A stretch of 64,000 bases of DNA, taken from Flavobacteriales bacterium. GTDB lineage: Bacteria; Bacteroidota; Bacteroidia; Flavobacteriales_D; Sanyastnellaceae. Where the stretch lies: contig JADKIZ010000018.1 of the NCBI GenBank assembly GCA_016722445.1, positions 21,812 to 85,811 on the forward strand, in the 5' to 3' direction. How positions within the stretch are numbered: position 1 is the stretch's first letter; every line of letters begins with the position of its first letter. The notes beneath the pieces are model-generated. The model did no database searches, was not told the DNA's origin, and was given only the letters and a program-made list of their open reading frames with translations. Both the position numbers and the translations under genes were made by a program. Below are positions 18,279 through 26,993 of the stretch, one piece after another.

Positions 18279-20038
18279 TTGAAAAAACTAATTCCAGATG
18301 AAGCCATAGCATCAGCGACTAGATTGCCGAAAGACAATTTGATTGTGAGCTTGCTCACCCGCGTGGCCAGAATTGATGAGGTCAATGATCTCTATGACAG
18401 CGTATGCAATTCGCAAGGACTGGAAACCATTGAAAAATTATTCAAACAGCTTGATCTCGAAATTGAGTTGGATGAAAAACTACTGGAGAATATCCCCGCC
18501 AAAGGTGCTTTCATTGTCGCGGCAAATCACCCTTTTGGTGCACTGGACGGACTCACCATGTTATATGCCATTGCAAAAGTGAGACCTGATTTTAAAGTAA
18601 TGGCCAATTTCCTTCTGCAAAATGTAGAGCCCATTAAAGACTATTTTGTTTCAGTCAATCCATTTGAAAATAAAAGAGATGTTTATTCGAATGTCACCGG
18701 TTTGAAATCGGTGATGCAACATCTTGAAAACGGACATCCACTGGGGATGTTTCCGGCAGGTGAGGTATCTACATTTCAGGGAGATTTCAGGACCATTGCC
18801 GATAAGAAGTGGGCAAATTCCGCAGTAAAAATTATTCGCAACGCCGGAGTTCCGGTTGTTCCTGTTTATTTCGATGGAACCAATTCTCGCATTTTCCATT
18901 TGCTTGGACTGATTCATGCGAACCTAAGAACATTGGCTCTCCCTTCAGAGATGTTGAAGAAAAAGGGCAAAGTGATTCGGATGAAAATTGGTAAACCAAT
19001 TCAGCCCAAAGACACGGAAATGTTCACCAACCTGGAACAATATGGCAGATATATCCGGGCAAAAACATATGCGCTAGGAAGTACGTTCGATGTCAAAAGA
19101 GACTATTTCAAAGTGTTTCGTACACAGAAAAAAGCAGACGAAATCATTCCGCCTGTGTCACAAGAAGACATCATCCGTGAAGTAGATGCCATCGTAGATT
19201 TCAAAACACTCAGCTACGATAATTTTGATTGCTATGTGGTGGGAAGTTCACACATCCCAAAAATTCTGCGAGAAATCGGAAGGTTGCGAGAAGTAACTTT
19301 CCGTGAAGTAGGTGAAGGCACCAACAAAAGCATCGACCTCGATGAATATGACCTTTATTACAATCACCTGATTCTTTGGGATCGTGAAGCCAAAAAAATC
19401 GCCGGTGCTTATCGTGTTGGAAATGGTTATCAGATCATGAACACCTATGGCCGGAAAGGTTTCTACATTTCATCACTCTTCCGCATTTCGCCGCAATTGG
19501 ACACCATGTTGTCTCAATCGCTCGAACTAGGACGATCATTTATTGTCAAAGAATATCAACGACACAGACTTTCACTTTTCCTATTATGGAAAGGGATTTT
19601 ATACTACTTGATTTCAAATCAACAATTCCGGTACATCATTGGTCCGGTTTCCATCAGCAATCAATACCAGGAAGTATCGAAAGAACTCATCATTGAATTC
19701 ATCACCAAAAATTATTTCGATCATGTTCTCGCAGAACATGTATCGCCGAAGAATGCATTCAAACCTAAAATGTCCAATGTGGATACATCGGCATTGGTAG
19801 ACTCTTCTCAAGCAGATTTGAAAAAGATGGACCGCATCATTTCTGACATCGAGCCTACCGCGTTTACGATGCCTGTGTTGCTCAAAAATACTTACAACAG
19901 AATGCGAAAATTATCGCATTCAATTGCGATCCAAAATTCAATAACGCATTGGATGGATTGATGTATCTGGATTTAATGAACCTTCCGACCGATACAGTGG
20001 AAACACTACAACGAGAAATGGTCGCCAATCAACAGTGA
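18279..20038 (+). CDS. olsF: Bifunctional ornithine-lipid acyltransferase OlsF (frame broken near the 3' end)
   Basis: The N-terminal half is a PlsC-like acyltransferase (HPFGALDG = HX4D motif near residues 86-91; GMFPAGEVSTF; VPVVPVYFDG). The C-terminal half is an OlsB-like GNAT domain (YYNHLILWDREAKKIAGAYRVG, LELGRSFI). This fused order is that of OlsF, whose two halves make ornithine (or a related amino-acid) lipids from the amino acid and acyl-ACP. The continuous frame ends at 19961, but the family C-terminus resumes one frame over: inserting one A in the run at 19884-19888 gives LLKKYLQQNAKIIAFN and later NNALDGLMYLDLMNLP, ending at 20038. The start appears to be TTG behind AAAGGAA. Restored length is about 586 residues. 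Confidence 0.85.
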
Positions 20039-20048
20039 ACAAATAACC

Positions 20049-21056
20049 ATGTCCGATAGAAGAAAATTTCTCAAGACAGCTGCACTAGGTGGGGCTGCTT
20101 TAACTCTTGGACTCTCTGCCTCTGCAGAAAATCCGGAAGTAACCTCTTCGAAAAAAAAGAAAAAACCCGGACCTGTATTTAAAGGCGGTTTGGTACTTTC
20201 TACATGGGATGCAGGTATCAGCGCAAATCAAGCTGCTTGGAAAGCCATGGAAGGTGGTGGCAAAGCCTTGGATATGGCAGAAAAAGGAGTGAATGATACC
20301 GAAGCGGATTTTCGCAATCTTTCTGTAGGATTGGGTGGACTACCCGATCGCGAAGGTCATACCACACTTGATGCGTGCATCATGGACAGCAACGGAATGG
20401 CAGGTAGTGTCATGTTTCTGGAACACATCAAACATCCTGCTTCAGTAGCAAGACGTGTGATGGAAAAAACGCCACACGTTCAATTGGTTGGTGAAGGCGC
20501 TTATCGTTTTGCCATTGGTGAAGGCTTTCCTCATGATGAATACGTAAGCGATGAAGCACAAAAAGCATGGAAGAATTGGCTGAAGGAAAGTAAATATCAA
20601 CCCATCATCAATATCGAAAATCACGATACAATAGGACTACTTGCGATGGATACGCAAGGTGATATTGCTGGTGCATGCACGACAAGCGGGCTCGCCTATA
20701 AAATTCGCGGTCGTGTGGGTGATAGCCCCATCATTGGTGCTGGTCTCTACGTGGATAATGAAATTGGCGCTGCTACATCTACTGGATTAGGCGAAGCAGT
20801 TGTGAGAACATGCGGATCATTTCTGGTGGTGGAACTGATGCGCCAAGGAGCATCGCCACAGCAAGCATGCGAAGAAGCAGTGTTGCGTATTCAGAAAAGA
20901 CATAGCAATTTCAAAGATTTCCAGGTGGGATTTTTAGCCGTCAATAAAGCCGGTGAAATTGGTGCATATGCAGTGCAACCTGGTTTCACTTACGCATTGT
21001 ACAAAAACGGAGAAAATAAATTGTTCAAATCTGCGAGTTTGATTCAGCCGAAATAA
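20049..21056 (+). CDS. Tat-exported N4-(beta-N-acetylglucosaminyl)-L-asparaginase (glycosylasparaginase)
   Basis: 335 residues of the Ntn-hydrolase asparaginase-2 family. A twin-arginine signal is present (SDRRKFLKTAALGGAAL). The autoproteolysis site that frees the N-terminal nucleophile is NHDTIGLLAMD, with T194 as nucleophile. Substrate-binding stretches SGLAYKIRGRVGDSPIIGAG and ATSTGLGEA are intact. In this family the order GLAYKIPGRVGDSP-type plus the short alpha subunit points to glycosylasparaginase, which releases GlcNAc-amine from asparagine of degraded glycoproteins, over plain isoaspartyl peptidase. It starts 10 bases after the restored olsF stop, so it may share that transcript. 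Confidence 0.88.
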   Translation: MSDRRKFLKTAALGGAALTLGLSASAENPEVTSSKKKKKPGPVFKGGLVLSTWDAGISANQAAWKAMEGGGKALDMAEKGVNDTEADFRNLSVGLGGLPDREGHTTLDACIMDSNGMAGSVMFLEHIKHPASVARRVMEKTPHVQLVGEGAYRFAIGEGFPHDEYVSDEAQKAWKNWLKESKYQPIINIENHDTIGLLAMDTQGDIAGACTTSGLAYKIRGRVGDSPIIGAGLYVDNEIGAATSTGLGEAVVRTCGSFLVVELMRQGASPQQACEEAVLRIQKRHSNFKDFQVGFLAVNKAGEIGAYAVQPGFTYALYKNGENKLFKSASLIQPK

Positions 21057-21057
21057 A

Positions 21058-21393
21058 TCAAATCAAAGCTTGTTTTAATTCCGGAATGATGGTGGCGGGT
21101 CCGCCATAATGTTCGACCATTTTCACGTGAGGGAAATCTGATTTGATCAATTCCTGTACTTTAATCCTATCATGCGGATCAACGCCTCCTCCGATAATGA
21201 TGGCATCCAGTGGATTCATTTTGATGTAATCCAAAATCTCAGGTAAATTGATAAACCCTTCTGAGGAATAGTCTGCTCTTTCGAGCAAAGTCTGAACATT
21301 TCGCACGATATAATCGTGTTTTCCGAAAATGACAATGTGTTTTTTTACTGAAATACTGATTGGTTGTGCGTTGTTCTCTTCCATATCCATCAT
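21058..21393 (-). CDS. Small conserved protein of unknown function, receiver-like fold possible
   Basis: 111 residues. The sequence alternates hydrophobic strands and helices (HIVIFGKHDYIVRNVQTLLERA, LDAIIIGGGVDPHDRIKVQELI, HVKMVEHYGG) like a CheY/Rossmann-type domain. The usual acidic pair and phospho-Asp are absent; IIIGGGVD stands where a receiver would have its phospho-Asp strand. It cannot be a normal phospho-acceptor. It converges on the asparaginase gene with one base between the stops and is divergent from ubiA. Confidence 0.55.
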   Translation of the reverse strand: MMDMEENNAQPISISVKKHIVIFGKHDYIVRNVQTLLERADYSSEGFINLPEILDYIKMNPLDAIIIGGGVDPHDRIKVQELIKSDFPHVKMVEHYGGPATIIPELKQALI

Positions 21394-21520
21394 GCTGAGG
21401 TGCTAATTTACTGAATCCCCCTGACATATGAAAGAATCCGCAATAATTCCATTTTCATTCCGAAACCATTTGAAATCAACATAGTTTCGTGTTGAAATCC
21501 TCATATAAATGGTAATTTAA

Positions 21521-22504
21521 GTGGCAAACAGTGCCAATTTCACCCCGACAACTCAGAACATGGGCGCATTTCGAAATATCTTCAGACTCACCAGACCACT
21601 CAATCTCCTGATCGTTCTGATCACCCTACTGATTACGCGGTATGCGGTGATACATCATTTGATGGATGAGACCAACATCGGTATGAAATTCCGTTTGTCG
21701 TTTTTCGAATTCCTGTTGGTCATTTTGGTGGCATTGGCTGCCACTGCAGCAGGCAATATCATCAACGATTATTTCGACCAGAAAGTAGACCGGATTAATA
21801 AACCGGAAGAAGTGATTGTTGGCAAAACAGTAAAACGTCGTATTGCCATCATCCTGCATCAAGGCTTAAATATTTTCGCAATACTCTGTACAGCGTGGCT
21901 TTCATGGCGAACAGAATTCTGGTGGCCGATATTGATGACCGCAGGTATCATCACATCACTTTGGTGGTATTCGCCTATTTTCAAAAAACAAGCATTCACA
22001 GGAAATTTGATCATTGCATTGTGCACAGCAAGTGTTCCCATCTGGGCGGCATGGTATGAAGCACATGAACTTGCCGGTTATTACAACGACATGATGATCG
22101 AGCCAACTGTTTTCGTGAATCATTTGTGGAAACATCTCTTCATCATCAGCGGATTTGCCTTCATCCTCACCCTCATCCGTGAAGCGGTGAAAGACATGGA
22201 AGATTTGCCAGGAGATATGGAAGGTGAATACCATACGCTGCCTATAGAATATGGCATAGAGAAAACAAAAACCTATCTCTATATCCTTCTTACCATCTTT
22301 ATGATAGCGGTGGCGATCACATCCTACCTCATGAACTCCATGCTGGAATCACTGGTCGTGTCTGGCATACTCATTATCCCTGCGGTAACTGTGATGTTTA
22401 AATTACATCAAGCTCATGTAGCAGCAGAATTCAAATCATGCAGTCGATGGCTTAAAGCCATCATTCTTATCGGACTTGCATTGTTGGTTTGGATTTATCG
22501 ATGA
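21521..22504 (+). CDS. UbiA family prenyltransferase
   Basis: An integral membrane protein of about 314-327 residues with eight or nine hydrophobic helices. The first Mg-prenyl-diphosphate motif is GNIINDYFDQKVDRINKP (NDxxDxxxD) and the second lies in KDMEDLPGDMEGEYHTLP (DxxxD). UbiA enzymes attach a prenyl chain to an aromatic or glycerol-phosphate acceptor. Bacteroidota members of this subgroup are commonly annotated as geranylgeranylglycerol-phosphate geranylgeranyltransferase-like, but the acceptor is not settled by sequence. The reading frame opens with GTG at 21521; the ATG at 21560 (MGAFRNIFRLTRPLNLL) fits the usual family start better. Confidence 0.85.
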   Translation: MANSANFTPTTQNMGAFRNIFRLTRPLNLLIVLITLLITRYAVIHHLMDETNIGMKFRLSFFEFLLVILVALAATAAGNIINDYFDQKVDRINKPEEVIVGKTVKRRIAIILHQGLNIFAILCTAWLSWRTEFWWPILMTAGIITSLWWYSPIFKKQAFTGNLIIALCTASVPIWAAWYEAHELAGYYNDMMIEPTVFVNHLWKHLFIISGFAFILTLIREAVKDMEDLPGDMEGEYHTLPIEYGIEKTKTYLYILLTIFMIAVAITSYLMNSMLESLVVSGILIIPAVTVMFKLHQAHVAAEFKSCSRWLKAIILIGLALLVWIYR

Positions 22505-22512
22505 GAAATTCT

Positions 22513-23850
22513 TCAGACCCTGAAGACCCTTCCTTCAATGCTCTTCTCTCTTTTCGGAATGAGGAAGACGAGAATCAATCCAATGAAGAAGAATACAATG
22601 AGCGCGAGCACCGATGCACGCATGCTTCCAAATGAACCTTCGAGATAACCGAATGCCAGCAGACCTATAATCAATCCTACTTTTTCGGTAACATCATAAA
22701 AACTGAAGAAGGAAGCATGATCATTTGTTTCCGGTAAAAATTTCGAATAGGTGCTACGTGCAAGAGATTGTGTTCCACCCATGATGAAACCAATACTTCC
22801 GGCTGCGATATAAAATTCCATGGGTGAGTGCACCACGAAGTAAGCAAACAGACAAATTCCGGCCCAGATAAATAGTGCAATTTTCAGTGTATTCAAATTG
22901 CCCCATTTTTTACTTGCCCAGGAAAAAATCATGGCGCCAGGTATAGCAATGACTTGCACCAACAACACGGCGACAATAAGCTGTCCACTCGCCAGACCAA
23001 CAACTTCAACACCATTTTCATCTATACGGGTTACTTCTTTTGTTCCAAACAGAGAAGCCATTTGCATGATGGTTTGAACACCCATGGAGAATACAAAAAA
23101 TGCAATGAGATAACCTTTAAGACGAGTGGTAATTTTCATCTGCCCCCAAACTTTTCTCAACTCATTAAATCCATTCCCGATGACTTTGGTATTGAACTTC
23201 ACGTCCTTTTTATGTTCCTTCAAATGATAAAAGGTGTAGTGCGCAAAACCAATCCACCATACTCCCACTGTCACAAAGCACCAGCGTGCACTGATATCAA
23301 ACACTTGTATCATCACGAGGTTAATCACAAGTAAAAAAACACTTCCGGCATATCCGAACGAAAAACCTTTGGCACTGAGTTTATCCTGCTCTTCCGGTTC
23401 AGCGAGTTCTGGAAGAAATGAATTCGCAAAAGCATAACTGCACCAAAATCCTACACAGGCAAAAACGATACTCAACATGCTGCGCTCAAGGTGCTGTACA
23501 TCGAAGAAATACAAAGAAGCACACGACAAAGCACCGAGGTAACAAAAGAGACGCATGAACATTTTTTTCCTTCCGAGATAATCCGCCACACCGGCAAGCG
23601 TTGGCGCCAGAATACAAACCATGGCCATACCCAAAGCCAGCGAATAAGAAAGCACTTCCGTGTTTTTGAAAATATGTCCGAAAAAAATGACATTATCCCC
23701 TTCGGCTCCATCAGAAGCATCTTTTGTAACTGCACTATAAAAAATCGGAAAAATCGCTGTGCCTATGACAAGATTATAAGTAGAGTTTGCCCAGTCGTAC
23801 ATCGCCCAGGCATTTTGTTCCTTTTTGGTGGCTTTCATGAGTTCAAACAT
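22513..23850 (-). CDS. UMF1 family MFS transporter
   Basis: 445 residues with about twelve transmembrane helices and the UMF1/Atg22-like signature at the start (AWAMYDWANSTYNLVIGTAIFP). LGRKKMFM lies in the loop after helix 2, and GSIGFIMGGTQSLARSTYSKFLP is the conserved mid-region stretch of this subfamily. It is a secondary transporter of the inner membrane. The substrate is unknown: amino-acid efflux is known for the yeast relative, but that does not transfer safely. It converges with ubiA (8-base gap) and is divergent from lhgO. Confidence 0.87.
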   Translation of the reverse strand: MFELMKATKKEQNAWAMYDWANSTYNLVIGTAIFPIFYSAVTKDASDGAEGDNVIFFGHIFKNTEVLSYSLALGMAMVCILAPTLAGVADYLGRKKMFMRLFCYLGALSCASLYFFDVQHLERSMLSIVFACVGFWCSYAFANSFLPELAEPEEQDKLSAKGFSFGYAGSVFLLVINLVMIQVFDISARWCFVTVGVWWIGFAHYTFYHLKEHKKDVKFNTKVIGNGFNELRKVWGQMKITTRLKGYLIAFFVFSMGVQTIMQMASLFGTKEVTRIDENGVEVVGLASGQLIVAVLLVQVIAIPGAMIFSWASKKWGNLNTLKIALFIWAGICLFAYFVVHSPMEFYIAAGSIGFIMGGTQSLARSTYSKFLPETNDHASFFSFYDVTEKVGLIIGLLAFGYLEGSFGSMRASVLALIVFFFIGLILVFLIPKREKSIEGRVFRV

Positions 23851-23919
23851 AACCTGTTTTACATCAAAAAAATACCCTGCCTGAAGAAAGTCGTTGATGA
23901 CTGATTCTTCCTAGGTTGG

Positions 23920-23927
23920 TATATTCG
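23920..23927 (+). promoter_or_regulatory. Putative -7 promoter element (TATATTCG) of lhgO
   Basis: A one-mismatch match to TAnnTTTG that ends four bases before the GTG start of lhgO. Transcription from it would give a leaderless or nearly leaderless mRNA. Confidence 0.35.
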
Positions 23928-23931
23928 CCTC

Positions 23932-25149
23932 GTGGAAAAACATTTTGATATCGCTATAATTGGTGGTGGCATTGTTGGTGCTGCCACGATGTATAAAATC
24001 CAAACAGCATTTCCGAATTTGAAAATTCTTTTGCTGGAAAAAGAAAATGGACTTGCCGATCACCAGACAGGAAACAACAGCGGAGTGATACACTCCGGCA
24101 TTTACTACAAACCCGGATCACTCAAGGCAGTAAATTGTGTCAATGGCCGCAGGGAGTTGGTGAAATTTGCCAAAGAATACAACATCAAACACGATATCTG
24201 TGGTAAGCTCATCGTAGCGGTAGACAGCACTGAGTTGCCGCAATTGGAAAAAATTTGGGATCATGGAATCCAGAATGGCATTGAAGATATGCGACGTGTC
24301 AATGCACAAGAGATTCGTGAAATTGAACCGCATTGTATTGGCACTACAGGTATCCACGTTGGGTGCACGGGCATCATTGACTTTCGCGGAGCAACCATCA
24401 AAATGACGGAAGTGGCATGTGCAAAACAACCGGCCAGTGAAGTGCACACCGGTGAAGAAGCCATCGGCTTTGAGCGCGAAGGAGACAACATGCGTGTCAT
24501 CACGAATAAAGCAGTTTATAGCGCCGGTAAACTTATCTTCTGTGGAGGATTGCAGGCAGATAGATTGGCCAAAAAAGATGGTGTCAATCTGAAAGAAAAA
24601 GTAGTTGGATTCCGTGGTGATTATTATGAACTCACAGAAGAAGCCAAACACAAAGTAAAACACCTCATCTATCCCGTTCCGAATCCAGACTTCCCATTTC
24701 TGGGTGTTCACTTCACCCGTATGGTGAATGGCGAAATCGAATGTGGTCCCAATGCAGTTTTCACTTTCAAAAGAGAAGGATACCGTAAAACAGATTTCAG
24801 TCTCACGGATACCATCGATGCCCTGACATACGGTGGCACATGGCGACTGTTCTTCAATAACATGAAATTTGGAATTGATGAATACCGCAGGGCATTTTCA
24901 AAAAGGCTTTTTTTGCAAACACTGCAACGTCTTATACCATCACTTACGATGGAAGATATACATCCAGGCCGTGCAGGTGTACGTGCATTGCTCCTCAGAC
25001 AAGATGGCGATACACGTGATGATTTCCGGATTGAATATACCGATCACAGCATACACGTTTTGAACGCGCCCTCGCCTGCCGCGACCGCCGCATTGGCCAT
25101 TGGTGATAATGTAAGAGAAATGGCAGAAAAACATTTCGGTCTGAAATAA
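23932..25149 (+). CDS. lhgO: L-2-hydroxyglutarate oxidase
   Basis: 405 residues of the DAO/FAD-dependent family. The N-terminal dinucleotide fold is IAIIGGGIVGAATMYKI, followed by the family block LADHQTGNNSGVIHSGIYY and PGSLKAVNCVNG. Later blocks typical of LhgO are YPVPNPDFPFLGVHFTR, GEIECGPNAV and HPGRAGVRALLL. The enzyme oxidises L-2-hydroxyglutarate to 2-oxoglutarate and passes electrons to the membrane quinone pool. The GTG at 23932 gives the normal family start. It is divergent from the UMF1 gene and followed by a perfect hairpin. Confidence 0.92.
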   Translation: MEKHFDIAIIGGGIVGAATMYKIQTAFPNLKILLLEKENGLADHQTGNNSGVIHSGIYYKPGSLKAVNCVNGRRELVKFAKEYNIKHDICGKLIVAVDSTELPQLEKIWDHGIQNGIEDMRRVNAQEIREIEPHCIGTTGIHVGCTGIIDFRGATIKMTEVACAKQPASEVHTGEEAIGFEREGDNMRVITNKAVYSAGKLIFCGGLQADRLAKKDGVNLKEKVVGFRGDYYELTEEAKHKVKHLIYPVPNPDFPFLGVHFTRMVNGEIECGPNAVFTFKREGYRKTDFSLTDTIDALTYGGTWRLFFNNMKFGIDEYRRAFSKRLFLQTLQRLIPSLTMEDIHPGRAGVRALLLRQDGDTRDDFRIEYTDHSIHVLNAPSPAATAALAIGDNVREMAEKHFGLK

Positions 25150-25156
25150 AATGCAA

Positions 25157-25181
25157 CGGCCAGTGATACGATCACTGGCCG
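25157..25181 (+). terminator. Perfect 11-bp hairpin after lhgO (terminator without T tract)
   Basis: CGGCCAGTGAT and ATCACTGGCCG pair perfectly around ACG, 8 bases after the lhgO stop. The T run expected of a classic terminator is missing, so it could end transcription weakly or protect the mRNA 3' end. Confidence 0.65.
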
Positions 25182-25601
25182 ATACATAACCAAAACCAAA
25201 CAACCTTGTAGTGCTCCATGATGACTTCAGATTTTCATCACGGAAATAAATATCAAATGCACTTTGTTGTTACTCTTACAAAAGCACAACGTTAATCCCT
25301 CCCACATTGGGATACAATTTTAGGATTTTAACATCCGTGAAATTAGCGTGACAAAAAATCATCAGAAACAGTAATTAGTCCATGGATGAAATGTCAACTT
25401 GATATTACATGGAACATCAAACATCATATGATGCTTCAGCATTCCAATCACAAATCCTGTTGACTTGTTTTAGTTCCTAGAGCATGAAAAAGAACCGACT
25501 ATTCACACTCAATTACTTCAAAAGCAATTCTCATCTAAATCAACTAACCACAAAAAATGAGCATACAAAGTAGATGATTCAAATATGATTTCATAGACAA
25601 T
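25182..25601. other. Intergenic stretch between lhgO and a Cys-rich protein gene, nothing identified
   Basis: About 420 bases, AT-rich, with frequent stops in all frames. No RNA motif, repeat or frame longer than a few dozen codons is convincing. Both flanking genes end toward it. Confidence 0.4.
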
Positions 25602-25632
25602 AAAAAAGCCCCACCATTCAGGTAGGGCTTTA
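25602..25632 (-). terminator. Rho-independent terminator of the Cys-rich protein gene
   Basis: Read on the minus strand, AAAGCCCTACC pairs with GGTGGGGCTTT (one mismatch) around a 5-base loop and runs into TTTTTTA. It lies about 20 bases after the stop at 25652. Confidence 0.82.
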
Positions 25633-25651
25633 TTTCAAAAAGGAACAATCC

Positions 25652-26047
25652 TTATTTCTTATCAGTTTCAGTTACCGCAGCAACTGTTTTTACTTTCTTT
25701 GATTTTTTGCCATCGGCTGGAGCTGCATTTTCAGTAGAACCAGTGCTTCCAGTTGCACCACCTTTCTGGCAGCAAGAACCGCCTGCAGATGTTGTTCCTT
25801 TGCTGCAGCATGAACCACCAGATTTAGCACCACTGCAAGATTTTTCAGTTTTTGCATCGCTGTGTGTTTCGCATTTAGCACCAGTTTTAGCAGCGTCTTT
25901 TTCACACTGCGCCTTTTCAGCTTCTGTGCATTTTTTCACTTCCTGCTCTTTCTTTTCCGGAGCTTTGGTGTCAGTTGAACTTGTTTGTGCATTAGCTACT
26001 AGACCTGTGAAAGCAACAAATGCGAGGATTGCAAATAATTTTTTCAT
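25652..26047 (-). CDS. Small exported Cys/Lys-rich protein of unknown function
   Basis: 131 residues with a clean signal peptide ending VANAQ. The mature part is rich in Lys, Glu, Ala and Cys, with two near-repeats GGSCCSKG and GGSCCQKG and further Cys (KKCTEAEKAQCEKD, AKCETH, KSCSGA). Nine Cys in a small exported protein suggest metal binding or disulphide linkage; that is inference. No family is recognised, though proteins like it (signal peptide plus C-C motifs) occur singly in Bacteroidota. It has its own -7 element and terminator, so it is monocistronic. Confidence 0.72.
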   Translation of the reverse strand: MKKLFAILAFVAFTGLVANAQTSSTDTKAPEKKEQEVKKCTEAEKAQCEKDAAKTGAKCETHSDAKTEKSCSGAKSGGSCCSKGTTSAGGSCCQKGGATGSTGSTENAAPADGKKSKKVKTVAAVTETDKK

Positions 26048-26126
26048 CTTATTCTTTTTGTGTTTTGGATTTCGTTTTTACGCTTCGCTTTAACTGCCAG
26101 TAAGCAATAAAGTTTCAATCGTACAG

Positions 26127-26134
26127 CAAATTTA
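26127..26134 (-). promoter_or_regulatory. Putative -7 promoter element (TAAATTTG) of the Cys-rich protein gene
   Basis: An exact TAnnTTTG on the minus strand, about 80 bases upstream of the ATG at 26047. A TTG lies 12 bases before the element. Confidence 0.5.
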
Positions 26135-26252
26135 GGATTTCCCGCCCAATTTCCTGTCATCAGATAACAAATGAAAAACAATTTTATTCTTTTTCACCGG
26201 AATTATCTGAAAACGTCGGTGGGTTTCGGCCATTCTACGCGACGTTTCCGCG

Positions 26253-26260
26253 TATTTTCG
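26253..26260 (+). promoter_or_regulatory. Putative -7 promoter element (TATTTTCG) of the DUF2807 gene
   Basis: TAnnTTTG with one mismatch, ending four bases before the ATG at 26265. This again suggests a leaderless transcript. Confidence 0.35.
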
Positions 26261-26264
26261 CCCA

Positions 26265-26993
26265 ATGGCCAAATTGTGCAAAATAGCTGTCATTCGGGGA
26301 TTGTTTGCCCTCGCAATACTCCCTGTTGCCTGCAATCAATGCACGACCGGCACCGGAAATGCCCAAAAAGAAGACCGACTAGTGCCGGAATTCAGTGCCA
26401 TTGATCTTCAATGCAGCGCCAATGTGGTCATCAGGGAAAGGGTTTTGTCCGAAGACAACAAAGTCGTGGTTGAAGCCCAATCGAACCTCCTTCCGCTGAT
26501 TTCAACTCGCGTCAATGGCGAAACCTTGGAAATCGACATGAAAAGCTGTGTAAACAGTTCAAAGGTCATCACCGTATATGTGCATGTGAATGAGATTAGC
26601 GAAATAACTTTATCAGGCTCAGGCAATATTGAAACGTCCAATCGTTTGGGAGGAAATGAAATGGATGTCAACCTGGATGGGTCTGGCAATTTGAATCTTG
26701 CAGTAAAAACAAATAAAATTCAGGTCAATCACAGAGGTTCGGGCAATATCAGCCTTGACGGAAACTCGAATTACATCGTGGTTGAACACAATGGTTCGGG
26801 TGATATCGATGCCATGTCATTGAAATCTTCCGATGCTGAAGTGAACCTGAATGGCTCTGGAACTGTATCAGTTTTCGGAAACCACAACATGAAATTGGCC
26901 TTGAATGGCAGTGGTTCCATTTTTTATGGTGGAAAACCGCAAACACTTAATACCACAAACAATGGGTCAGGAGAAATCCATGAAGCTCAATAA
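26265..26993 (+). CDS. DUF2807 (head GIN domain) exported protein
   Basis: 242 residues. An N-terminal hydrophobic signal with Cys (PVACNQC) suggests a lipoprotein or exported protein. The body has the DUF2807 pattern: FSAIDLQCSANVVIRE, then repeats of S/NGSG every 20 residues or so (TLSGSGNI, NLDGSGNL, NHRGSGNI, EHNGSGDI, NLNGSGTV, ALNGSGSI, NNGSGEI), which form a right-handed beta helix in solved relatives. The biological role is unknown; the genes are common in Bacteroidota and often sit near envelope-stress or TonB-type genes. The next gene begins inside its last codons. Confidence 0.85.
   Translation: MAKLCKIAVIRGLFALAILPVACNQCTTGTGNAQKEDRLVPEFSAIDLQCSANVVIRERVLSEDNKVVVEAQSNLLPLISTRVNGETLEIDMKSCVNSSKVITVYVHVNEISEITLSGSGNIETSNRLGGNEMDVNLDGSGNLNLAVKTNKIQVNHRGSGNISLDGNSNYIVVEHNGSGDIDAMSLKSSDAEVNLNGSGTVSVFGNHNMKLALNGSGSIFYGGKPQTLNTTNNGSGEIHEAQ

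Noticed and set aside
23491..23904. 137-residue plus-strand frame
   Set aside because: Antisense to the UMF1 transporter gene; no signal or motif.
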